Shown in pieces: positions 9,135-16,312 of a DNA stretch of 64,000 nucleotides. Each line of letters opens with the position of its first letter. Within the stretch, counting starts at the first letter, position 1. The DNA is taken from contig NZ_CP038255.1 of the NCBI RefSeq assembly GCF_004564135.1, forward strand, positions 1,971,501 through 2,035,500, read 5' to 3'. The notes beneath the pieces are model-generated. The model saw only the letters and a program-made list of their open reading frames with translations, ran no database searches and was not told the DNA's origin. The DNA is from Terasakiella sp. SH-1 (GTDB lineage: Bacteria; Pseudomonadota; Alphaproteobacteria; Rhodospirillales; Terasakiellaceae). The position numbers and the translations under genes were made by a program.

Positions 9135-10583
9135 ATGACACAAAAACGTATTTTAATGGTGGAAGATGACCCCAGTGAAATCGCCCTGTGCAAAGCCTAT
9201 CTTGCCAAAGAACCTTATGACTTTAGCAGTGTAGATCGTGGTGCCAAAGCTATTGAGGCCCTGAATGACAATTGCCCGGATGCGATTATTCTAGACCTCA
9301 AGCTTCCCGATATGAACGGGTTTGATATCCTTAAACATATTGCAGAACAGGAACAGCCCTGTGAAGTTGTCGTGGTCACAGGTAATGGTTCCATGAATGT
9401 GGCAGTGGAAGCCATGCAACTGGGCGCACGTGACTTCATGATGAAGCCCTACAATAAAGAACGGCTGATCACCACCCTTAAGAACACCTTTGAAAATCAG
9501 GCATTAAAGCGCATTGTGCGCACCTACCAAGAAGAAATTGACCGTCATGAATATTGTGGTTTTATCGGGTCAAGCCTTGCCATGCAACGCGTCTATACCA
9601 TCATTGACAGTGCAGCAGACAGTAAGGCCACCGTTTTTATCACAGGGGAAAGCGGAACTGGTAAAGAAGTCTGTGCCGAAGCCATCCATAAAAAATCCAA
9701 CCGGGCCAAGGGGCCGTTTATCGCCATTAACTGTGGCGCTATCCCCAAGGATTTGATTGAAAGTGAACTGTTTGGCCATGTTAAAGGCGCCTTTACCGGC
9801 GCCTTGAAAGATCGTGATGGGTCTGTACGTTCTGCTCATGGGGGCACCTTGTTTCTCGATGAAATTTGTGAAATGGATATGGCACTGCAACCCAAATTGC
9901 TCCGTTTCCTGCAAACCGGTAGCTTCAACAAAGTCGGATCGGACAAGCTGGAGCATGTGGATGTACGTATCGTCTGTGCCACCAACAAAGACCCCTTAAA
10001 ACAAGTCGCTAATGGAAATTTCCGCGAAGACCTTTATTACCGTCTTCATGTTTTGCCCATGATCTTGCCGCCCTTAACTACACGCGACGGTGATGTCATT
10101 GAAATCGCCAACCATTTTCTCAAAACCTATGCTCGCGAAGAAAGCAAGGAATTTGAACGTTTTTCAAACGAAGTCGAAGCCGTTTTTAGCGCCTATAACT
10201 GGCCGGGTAACATTCGACAATTACAAAATGTTGTTCGTAATATTGTGGTGCTCAATAAAGGTGAAATTGTCACTCCAAATATGTTACCTGCCCCTCTTGA
10301 TGATCTGATTGACGAGAACCTGCACGTCGCAACACCGCGGGCCCAAGTCACCATACAACAAATTCCTGCCCACGATCATATTACCCCCTTGCCCCCAACG
10401 ACAGCACCAGCCTCCAGCGCCTTACCGATCAGCGTTGAAGAAATCAGGCCAATGGCAGATGTGGAACGTGAACATATTGAAAATGCCATCAAGCTTTGTG
10501 AGGGTAATATCCCGCAAGCATCCCATTATCTGGGCATAAGTGCCGCCACCATTTATCGCAAAAAAAGTGCATGGAAAGAATAA
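9135..10583 (+). CDS. Sigma-54-dependent response regulator (NtrC family)
   Basis: 482 residues. The receiver domain (about 5-118) has the acidic pair D11/D12, phospho-acceptor D54 (AIILDLKLP) and a conserved Lys in MMKPYN. The AAA+ domain (about 145-375) has Walker A GESGTGKE, the sigma-54 contact loop GAFTGA, Walker B GTLFLDEI and FREDLYYRL. A Fis-type HTH (about 435-482, IENAIKLCEGN and ISAATIYRKK) binds DNA. It resembles PrsR-type regulators of exopolysaccharide/exosortase loci. Five sigma-54-type promoter sites within 10 kb are the obvious targets. Its own start follows AAGGGAA; no sigma-54 site precedes it. Confidence 0.93.
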   Translation: MTQKRILMVEDDPSEIALCKAYLAKEPYDFSSVDRGAKAIEALNDNCPDAIILDLKLPDMNGFDILKHIAEQEQPCEVVVVTGNGSMNVAVEAMQLGARDFMMKPYNKERLITTLKNTFENQALKRIVRTYQEEIDRHEYCGFIGSSLAMQRVYTIIDSAADSKATVFITGESGTGKEVCAEAIHKKSNRAKGPFIAINCGAIPKDLIESELFGHVKGAFTGALKDRDGSVRSAHGGTLFLDEICEMDMALQPKLLRFLQTGSFNKVGSDKLEHVDVRIVCATNKDPLKQVANGNFREDLYYRLHVLPMILPPLTTRDGDVIEIANHFLKTYAREESKEFERFSNEVEAVFSAYNWPGNIRQLQNVVRNIVVLNKGEIVTPNMLPAPLDDLIDENLHVATPRAQVTIQQIPAHDHITPLPPTTAPASSALPISVEEIRPMADVEREHIENAIKLCEGNIPQASHYLGISAATIYRKKSAWKE

Positions 10584-10620
10584 ACAATAAAAGCCGCCCA
10601 ACCAGAGCGGCTTTTATTGT
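10584..10620. terminator. Bidirectional terminator
   Basis: A perfect 14-bp stem, ACAATAAAAGCCGC pairing with GCGGCTTTTATTGT across a 9-base loop. The A/T flanks serve both the sigma-54 regulator gene (plus strand) and the convergent small gene at 10635-10913. Confidence 0.85.
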
Positions 10621-10634
10621 CATGACCTCCTCTT

Positions 10635-10913
10635 TTAAAAATCTGATGCTGCTTTCATTTGCCTGAGTAAGACAAACACCATTACCCCGATAAACAGCAG
10701 TCCAATCAGCCCTCCTCCAATTTCAGGAGCTGGTGCTGCCAATAAGCTGCCGCAACTTTCATGCAAGGCTGAATTACAATTTGAATTTGCAATTCCACTG
10801 CCTGAGGCATTTCCAAAAGCGATGGGGTTGTAGTTATTTTCATCCGCCCATGAAGGACTCGCAAAAAGAGACGAACCCAAAGCAAAAATCGCAAATTGTG
10901 TCATAAAGTTCAT
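10635..10913 (-). CDS. Small secreted protein with a PEP-CTERM-like sorting tail
   Basis: 92 residues. The N-terminal signal peptide is cleaved near SWA-DE. The middle is short and Asn/Ser-rich with two cysteines. The C-terminus reads PAPE, then a 20-residue hydrophobic segment, then RQMK. The order of proline-rich motif, membrane segment and basic residues is that of exosortase (PEP-CTERM-type) sorting signals, although the motif is not the textbook VPEP. No exosortase is visible in the window. GGAG precedes ATG 10913 with a spacing of 6. A sigma-54 promoter on the same strand (10949-10964) lies just upstream. Confidence 0.65.
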   Translation of the reverse strand: MNFMTQFAIFALGSSLFASPSWADENNYNPIAFGNASGSGIANSNCNSALHESCGSLLAAPAPEIGGGLIGLLFIGVMVFVLLRQMKAASDF

Positions 10914-10948
10914 AATGTTCTCCTTTTCGACAATTCATCTAACCACTA

Positions 10949-10964
10949 CGCAATTTTACTGCCA
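10949..10964 (-). promoter_or_regulatory. Sigma-54 promoter of the sorting-tail gene
   Basis: Read on the minus strand, TGGCAG-TAAAA-TTGCG keeps the GG-N10-GC spacing and the conserved TTGC of the -12 element. It lies 36 bp upstream of the gene ending at 10635 and is divergent from another sigma-54 site 60 bp away. Confidence 0.75.
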
Positions 10965-11023
10965 CAAGTAGACGTAACGGGCTGAGAGATAAGGAGATAA
11001 CAAGAGATCCCCCCAGTGAAACA

Positions 11024-11039
11024 TGGCATCATTCTTGCT
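11024..11039 (+). promoter_or_regulatory. Sigma-54 promoter of the 55-aa gene
   Basis: TGGCAT-CATTC-TTGCT fits TGGCAC-N5-TTGCW with one mismatch and correct spacing. It lies 35 bp before ATG 11074. Confidence 0.8.
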
Positions 11040-11073
11040 GTTTATTTCATAGTTATTGAAAAAGGAGAAAATC

Positions 11074-11241
11074 ATGAAAATGCTGCAAACAAGCTATGTT
11101 ATTCGTCGCGATCACACACCTGTTAAAATGATCTTTGGCAGTGAGAAAAAAGCATCTCGCTTTACCCAACGACTACAAAGCCGTTTCCCAAATAACCTGT
11201 GGTCTGTAAGCAACCGCTTCCCGCTGGAAGGGACTGACTAA
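11074..11241 (+). CDS. 55-residue basic protein, unknown
   Basis: 55 residues, basic, with no signal peptide or membrane segment, beginning MKMLQTSYVIRR and ending FPLEGTD. ATG 11074 follows AAGGAG by about 6 bp; a longer TTG-initiated frame from 11056 includes the ribosome-binding site and is unlikely. A clear sigma-54 promoter precedes it and a terminator hairpin follows, so it is its own transcription unit. I do not recognise the family. Its inclusion in the apparent sigma-54 regulon suggests a role in the envelope or polysaccharide programme. Confidence 0.65.
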   Translation: MKMLQTSYVIRRDHTPVKMIFGSEKKASRFTQRLQSRFPNNLWSVSNRFPLEGTD

Positions 11242-11285
11242 TCCAACATCAAGAGGCGTCAAGCCCATGACTTCATTCAAGAATT

Positions 11286-11320
11286 AACCTCCACTTATCA
11301 TTAGGTGGAGGTTTTTCTTT
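11286..11320 (+). terminator. Terminator after the 55-aa gene
   Basis: AACCTCCAC (11286-11294) pairs with GTGGAGGTT (11305-11313), followed by a T-rich run. Confidence 0.8.
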
Positions 11321-11330
11321 ACCCGCCATT

Positions 11331-11346
11331 CGGCCCTGACTTTGCA
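11331..11346 (+). promoter_or_regulatory. Sigma-54-type promoter of the VanZ-like gene
   Basis: CGGCCC-TGACT-TTGCA has an exact -12 element (TTGCA) and GG-N10-GC spacing; the -24 box is weaker. It lies 25 bp upstream of ATG 11372, directly after the terminator of the preceding unit. Confidence 0.65.
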
Positions 11347-11371
11347 ACATTCTCCTTAAAAGGAGAAAAAA

Positions 11372-11740
11372 ATGCATAAAATATCAAAATGCAAATCAGT
11401 TTGGGAAAAACCATGGCAAAAAGCGATAACAGCGGTGGGCTTAACAGCTCTTTTCCTCTCGCCTTTTTTGATCTCCCCACAGATGATTGAACCACTGTTC
11501 ATCACCGGACATGAAGACAAACTCTTTCATGCTGTTTTCTTTGGCCTTTTAGCCTGCCTTATCCTGTCTAAGAAAAACCTGCTCCCTCCTATGATAAGCC
11601 TTATACTTCTTTTCGGCCTTGGGCTGTCTATTGAAGCCCTTCAAGGCTTGCTTCCTCATCGTGGAGCCTGCCTATATGATATCATCGCAAATGGGACTGG
11701 TATGGGAATTGCGGCCTATTTCAAGCTTCGTCTAACCTAA
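11372..11740 (+). CDS. VanZ-like membrane protein
   Basis: 122 residues with about four transmembrane segments. The family signature is present: DKLFHAVFFGLLA (about 47-60), then a membrane segment, SIEALQGLLPHRGACLYDIIANGTG (about 86-110) and a last membrane segment. VanZ-like proteins are frequent in exopolysaccharide and exosortase loci, but their biochemical role is not settled. AAAAGGAG precedes the ATG. The last 20 bp overlap the convergent kinase gene ending at 11721. Confidence 0.8.
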   Translation: MHKISKCKSVWEKPWQKAITAVGLTALFLSPFLISPQMIEPLFITGHEDKLFHAVFFGLLACLILSKKNLLPPMISLILLFGLGLSIEALQGLLPHRGACLYDIIANGTGMGIAAYFKLRLT

Positions 11741-14700
11741 AACCGGCAAGCATAGCCCACGACTCTTCCGCCACAGAAATAAGCTCTTCTGATAGTTGAA
11801 GAGCCTGATTTTCCTTTTTCCCCACACAAGCGGCTTCTGCACGACGCGCCAACTGGTGAAGAGGGATAAGGCCATAATTCGCTGCTGAACTGCCCAAAGT
11901 ATGAGTTTCCAGTTCCAGCATATCAAAATCACCTTCAGCAATCGCGATGCGAACTCTTTCAAGACGTTCTCGCGCATCCTGCAAGTAGATATCAATAAGT
12001 TCAGGAACCATTTCCGGGTCCGTATCTTCGGCCAGTTTCTCCAGATAACTTTTATCCAGTAATTGATCTGTCGTATTAGGCTGGACGTTTTCAAAGTCCA
12101 CAGAAATATCTTCTCCTGACCATTTGGCGATACAGGCCAGGACGGCCTCTTTCTGAATGGGTTTTTGCAAGTAATCATCCATCCCGGCCTCCAGAAACTT
12201 CTCACGATCCCCCTTCATGGCGTGGGCGGTCAAAGCAATGATGGGAATATTTTTAACCTGCCCATCCATCTGGCGAATACGCCGTGTGGCTTCCAAACCG
12301 TCCATTTCCGGCATGGACCCATCCATTAAGATCAAATCCAAGGGAAACTCTTGTGCCATTTGAACAGCTTCAACCCCATCAGCAGCTGCAACGACCTGAT
12401 GGCCCTGTTTTTGTAAAAGCATGCGGGTGATGATCATATTGGTGGGATGGTCTTCTGCGATTAAAATTCGTAAAGGTCGCTGCGTCTTAGTCGAGATTAT
12501 AGTACTCTCAACTGTTTTATCTTTGACGATGAAGCCCGTTTTCAGGTCAAGTTCAACCCAGAAAGTTGATCCCTTGCCTTCTTGGCTCACAAAGCCGATG
12601 TCACCTCCCATGATTTCAACCAGTTTGCGCGTAATCGCAAGCCCCAGCCCCGTCCCACCAAATTTGCGGGCATAAGAAGCATCAATGGTGGAAAACTCTC
12701 CAAAAACCTGATCCTGTAGATTATCTGGAATGCCAATGCCCGTATCTTTAACTTCAAAACGTAAACGATGGCTATCTTCATCCTGCTTGATGGGTAGGGC
12801 CGTAATTTCCACCCCCCCTTTTTCCGTAAACTTAACCGCATTTCCCAAAAGATTAAGCAAGATTTGGCGCAAACGCCCGCCATCACACAGGACACTCCAG
12901 GGAAGAGCAGGGTCAAAAGTCGCACTGAAAGCCAGCCCTTTTGCACGGGCTTGTGAACCCAACAGATCAGTGATAGAGGCCACAAGCGGTTGCAGTTCCA
13001 CATCACTTTCTTCAAACTGCAATTTGCCTGCTTCCATTTTGGAAAAATCAAGGACATCGTTGATAATACTTAACAATGCCTCCCCAGACTCTTTGGCTGT
13101 ACGCACATATCGGCATTGTTCATCATCAAGTCGAGTTTCCGACATTAAGCCCATTACCCCCAATACACCGTTGAGGGGCGTTCTAATTTCATGGCTCATC
13201 ATAGCCAGAAAACCAGCTTTGGCTTCATTGGCAACCTCGGCCCGCTGCTTGGCTTCTTTCAGGTTATTTTCATAAGCCTTCTGTTCGGTAATATCGCGCA
13301 GATAAGAAACAAACAGAACTTCCTCATGATTGCCGGAAGCCATTTCAATGGCCAGTTCAATGGGAAATTCTTCGCCGTTTTTGCGCAAAGCCTGAACCTC
13401 AATACGCTTACCTAAAACCGGTCCCTCCCCCGTCTGGTGATAATGGGCCATCCCTTTGCGATGCGCATCTCGCAAACGTTCAGGAATAATCAAGCTTGCC
13501 ATTTCCTGATCAAGCGCTTCTTCACGGGTGTAGCCAAAGCATTTTTCGGCTGCCGGGTTAAATTCAACGACTTTGCCTTGCCCATCCACACAAATAATAC
13601 AATCAAGGGCAGAATCAATTGTCGCGCGAAAACGGTTTTGACTTTCCAGCAGCGCTTCTTCACGCTTTTTCAATTCAGTGATATCAATGCGGAAACCAAC
13701 GATTGCCCCGGATTCTGTCTTATTTTCCCAAACCCTGATCCAGTTACCATTATCCAGCTTTTGTTCAACCGGACCTTTGGGATGAAGGTGAGCATCCATA
13801 CGCTGGGCAATCCATTCGTCTTCCCGTCCTTTGGCTTCGGGATACTGCCCTCGTTTCACACCTGTTTCAATGATATTGCTAAAGGTGTTGCCAGGATAAA
13901 GTAGATCTGCCGAACTGGCATAAATTTCACGATAACGTTGGTTACAAACCACCAAACGATCATTTTCATCATAGAGAACAAAACCATCGTTGCTGTTTTC
14001 AATCGCATCAACCAAACGCGTTTCAGCATCACGGGCTTCTTTTTGAGCTGTAACTTCCTGAGTTAAGTCGCGCAAGGTCCCTACAAACAGGGTTTCACCT
14101 TCCAGCTCCATCGGGTTAACGGAAAGCTCAAGAGAAACGCTCTCCCCTGCCTTTGTCAGCCCCGTCACACGGCGGCGATTGCCAATAATACGCCCCTGCC
14201 CCGTATTCATATATTTCTGAATATAACCATCATGGCACTTTCGGTCCGGCTGGGGCATTAACATACTAACATTGCGCCCCAGCAACTCTTCCCGACCATA
14301 GCCAAACAAATCAGACACTGCAGGATTAACCGACAGTAATATGCCTTTACTATCAATGGTTAAAATCCCGTCATTTACTGTATTCAAGACCGTACGCAAA
14401 CGCTTTTCATTAACCTGAATCTCTCCATAAAGCTCATTTAAGCGTGAAGACATCCTGTTAAAACTTTTGGCCGTTTCGCCAATTTCATCCTCGCTGGAAA
14501 TCGTAAGCTGTACCCCAAGTTCCCCATCAGCAATTCTTCGTGAGGCTTGGCGTAACTGGTTTAACTCACGGGTCAGATATGTCCCGAGCATGTAAGAAAA
14601 CAGAGCAACCAACATCACTTCGACCATCGCAATCGCAATCATTTGCTGGCGCGCCTTATCACTTGCCGCTTCCACAAAGGAGCGAGACAAGGCAATCTCC

Positions 14701-15059
14701 ACCTGACCAAATTTTTGCCCTTCCAAAGCCACTATCTTCAAACGATTTACAGAAGAAGAGCGTTGTCCTGTTGCCTGATGGTCATAGAGGGTAACTCCGT
14801 TCACATCCATCATCTTGATCGAAGCGATTGCCGGACTTTTAAGAAGATCATTCCCGACTTTATCCAAAGTCTCAAGATCATAAGAAATCAGAGCATCACG
14901 TGTTGCATTAACCAGTAAGGAAATAATCACATCAGCCTGACGCTGCAGCTCTTCCTCATGGGATTTATGCAAAATGTTTAAACTGCTCCAGACCAAAATC
15001 ACCAACAAGGCAATTTCAATTGTGGCGACACCAAGGATGGTTTTTAAGCGAAACGACAT
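11721..15059 (-). CDS. Membrane hybrid histidine kinase with HAMP, three PAS, REC and Hpt
   Basis: 1112 residues. TM1 is at about 8-28, a short periplasmic sensor at about 30-140, TM2 at about 143-165 and HAMP at about 165-218. Three PAS domains follow (about 222-340, 350-460, 470-595). HisKA has the phospho-His in MMSHEIRTPLNG, and the ATPase has DTGIGIPD and GGTGLGLAI. REC has LILMDGSMPEMDG with a conserved Lys in YLQKPI, and the C-terminal Hpt has ETHTLGSSAANYG. The full His-Asp-His phosphorelay in one chain suggests it feeds a separate receiver, such as the CheY-like protein encoded just upstream or the sigma-54 regulator at 9135. It is transcribed after the CheY gene. Confidence 0.92.
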   Translation of the reverse strand: MSFRLKTILGVATIEIALLVILVWSSLNILHKSHEEELQRQADVIISLLVNATRDALISYDLETLDKVGNDLLKSPAIASIKMMDVNGVTLYDHQATGQRSSSVNRLKIVALEGQKFGQVEIALSRSFVEAASDKARQQMIAIAMVEVMLVALFSYMLGTYLTRELNQLRQASRRIADGELGVQLTISSEDEIGETAKSFNRMSSRLNELYGEIQVNEKRLRTVLNTVNDGILTIDSKGILLSVNPAVSDLFGYGREELLGRNVSMLMPQPDRKCHDGYIQKYMNTGQGRIIGNRRRVTGLTKAGESVSLELSVNPMELEGETLFVGTLRDLTQEVTAQKEARDAETRLVDAIENSNDGFVLYDENDRLVVCNQRYREIYASSADLLYPGNTFSNIIETGVKRGQYPEAKGREDEWIAQRMDAHLHPKGPVEQKLDNGNWIRVWENKTESGAIVGFRIDITELKKREEALLESQNRFRATIDSALDCIICVDGQGKVVEFNPAAEKCFGYTREEALDQEMASLIIPERLRDAHRKGMAHYHQTGEGPVLGKRIEVQALRKNGEEFPIELAIEMASGNHEEVLFVSYLRDITEQKAYENNLKEAKQRAEVANEAKAGFLAMMSHEIRTPLNGVLGVMGLMSETRLDDEQCRYVRTAKESGEALLSIINDVLDFSKMEAGKLQFEESDVELQPLVASITDLLGSQARAKGLAFSATFDPALPWSVLCDGGRLRQILLNLLGNAVKFTEKGGVEITALPIKQDEDSHRLRFEVKDTGIGIPDNLQDQVFGEFSTIDASYARKFGGTGLGLAITRKLVEIMGGDIGFVSQEGKGSTFWVELDLKTGFIVKDKTVESTIISTKTQRPLRILIAEDHPTNMIITRMLLQKQGHQVVAAADGVEAVQMAQEFPLDLILMDGSMPEMDGLEATRRIRQMDGQVKNIPIIALTAHAMKGDREKFLEAGMDDYLQKPIQKEAVLACIAKWSGEDISVDFENVQPNTTDQLLDKSYLEKLAEDTDPEMVPELIDIYLQDARERLERVRIAIAEGDFDMLELETHTLGSSAANYGLIPLHQLARRAEAACVGKKENQALQLSEELISVAEESWAMLAGFRLDEA

Positions 15060-15157
15060 AGGCCCCCATATTTTCTTTCTGAGTAGAATACATGGCTATT
15101 TAAGATGTGCGAGTCTCATTTTTACTCGCAAAATGAGAAAAATGCATAGCCAACCAA

Positions 15158-15550
15158 TTACATGGGCATGTAGCTGCTAACTTTTTTACTGATTAAATTC
15201 AAATCCAATGGTTTTGATAAATATTCCAACACCCCCATTTCAAAGGCGAGTTCCACATCGGAAACCAAATTTTTTGACGTCAACATCAACACCGGGATAT
15301 CGCGTGTTTCTTTTTTTGCACGCAGTTCACGAAGAACCTCAATCCCGCTAAAATCAGGCATTTTCCAGTCTAATATAATAACGGCTGGTAATTTGGAAGA
15401 AGCCTCCTGGAGAGCTTCTGCGCCATTCTTTGCCTCATAAACAACATAGCCATCTTTTTTGCCTAAGCGGGCTTTCAACGTAGCACGTGTCGTAATTTCA
15501 TCATCGACAATAAGAACCGAGGGGCCGAGTTTAAACATGTTACCAAACAT
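15158..15550 (-). CDS. Single-domain CheY-like response regulator
   Basis: 130 residues, receiver domain only. It has VLIVDDE, phospho-acceptor Asp in IILDWKMPD, the Thr in MLTSKN and Lys in YLSKPLD. There is no output domain, so it probably relays phosphate or acts by protein contact. AGGAGAT precedes ATG 15550. It is the first gene of a minus-strand unit with the large hybrid kinase 98 bp downstream, and a sigma-54 promoter lies 37 bp upstream. Confidence 0.9.
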   Translation of the reverse strand: MFGNMFKLGPSVLIVDDEITTRATLKARLGKKDGYVVYEAKNGAEALQEASSKLPAVIILDWKMPDFSGIEVLRELRAKKETRDIPVLMLTSKNLVSDVELAFEMGVLEYLSKPLDLNLISKKVSSYMPM

Positions 15551-15586
15551 TTCTTATCTCCTTTTTCTCTAACCAAAAAAGAGATA

Positions 15587-15602
15587 AGCAAAAACACTGC
15601 CA
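15587..15602 (-). promoter_or_regulatory. Sigma-54 promoter of the CheY/hybrid-kinase unit
   Basis: Minus strand TGGCAG-TGTTT-TTGCT matches TGGCAC-N5-TTGCW with one mismatch and perfect spacing. It lies directly upstream of the receiver gene at 15158-15550. Confidence 0.8.
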
Positions 15603-15710
15603 AACTTGAAGAAGAAGAAGGAGGATGGTGGTTTATACTAAAATAACAAGTTATTATATCGTGGCTCAGGACCTATTGACCCAGCTCGCGAAAGTAGTCC
15701 ACAGGAAATT

Positions 15711-16026
15711 GTGGACCCCTTCCGTAAAACCGGAGAGTACCTTCTATTAAACTGAGATTTACAGGAGGAATAAATGAGCCTTAAAAATCAAAAGACTTTA
15801 AACGCAAAGCCGTCCAGCTTACACTGACAAGCAGGCTTTCCCGCAAACAAGTTGCTGCCGACCTTAGCATTGGCATGTCCACCTTGAACAAAAGGGTGTT
15901 CGGACACATCAATCGATTTTATCCCCCTAAACGAAGCCACTCATATCTGGGTAATATAAATCCCATGCCGTTTGAATTGAAAGCCGCCTAAACAGAGAAG
16001 GTGCTCTCCAGTTTCCCACTTTCGTA
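15711..16026 (+). mobile_element. Internally deleted IS3-family relic
   Basis: The inner parts of terminal inverted repeats are visible: AAAACCGGAGAGTACCTTCT (15726-15745) against the reverse complement of 15996-16015, 17 of 20 identical. Between them lies a short transposase remnant. The outer ends are degraded, so the limits are approximate. A full IS3 element is about 1.2-1.5 kb, so roughly 1 kb has been lost. It separates the polysaccharide region from the aldehyde-oxidation island. Confidence 0.7.
15774..15991 (+). pseudogene. IS3 transposase remnant, OrfA start joined to OrfB end
   Basis: ATG 15774 opens an OrfA-like start, but a frameshift occurs before position 15794. From there one frame is open to TAA 15989-15991. 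It reads FKRKAVQLTLTS and SRKQVAADLSIGMSTLNK, typical of the OrfA helix-turn-helix, and then passes directly into INRFYPPKRSHSYLG and NPMPFE, the C-terminal end of an OrfB integrase domain (compare YNxxRxHSxLGYxxPxxFE). The DDE catalytic core is missing, so it cannot transpose by itself. Confidence 0.75.
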
Positions 16027-16046
16027 GGCATAACGGCTTGGCAGCT

Positions 16047-16298
16047 TTATCCACCCGCAACCGGGGGCCAGACGGCGAGATGATCTTTATCATCCAGCTC
16101 TTGTGTGGCACGCTGGCTCGGTTCCACATAGATACCGTTCACCAATACCAAGTGGCAAAACTCTGGCGGCACGCCGTAATCGGCCAACAGCCCTTCAACC
16201 GTCTTCACCCCCTCAACAGTCACCTCAGCCTCATTCCCATTGGCATGTTCGGGCAAATATTTGCCAAGCTGGGCATACAGTTTCAATGTAACATTCAT
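16047..16298 (-). CDS. MoaD/ThiS-family protein with C-terminal Gly-Gly
   Basis: 83 residues with a ubiquitin-like beta-grasp fold pattern. It begins MNVTLKLYAQLGKYLP, has a central LVLVNGIYVEP, and ends HLAVWPPVAGG. The terminal Gly-Gly is what sulfur-carrier proteins need for adenylation and thiocarboxylation. MoaD-like genes often accompany tungsten aldehyde oxidoreductase (AOR) genes, where they are thought to serve the pterin cofactor. Here it is 14 bp downstream of a hybrid kinase gene, and an AOR locus lies a few kb upstream on the same strand. The start ATG 16298 has only a weak ribosome-binding site. Confidence 0.8.
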   Translation of the reverse strand: MNVTLKLYAQLGKYLPEHANGNEAEVTVEGVKTVEGLLADYGVPPEFCHLVLVNGIYVEPSQRATQELDDKDHLAVWPPVAGG

Positions 16299-16312
16299 AA
16301 GTATGGTGCCTT

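Noticed and set aside
12730-13275. Plus-strand frame of 181 codons within the hybrid kinase gene
   Set aside because: Antisense to the HisKA and ATPase parts, which are complete. No supporting signals.
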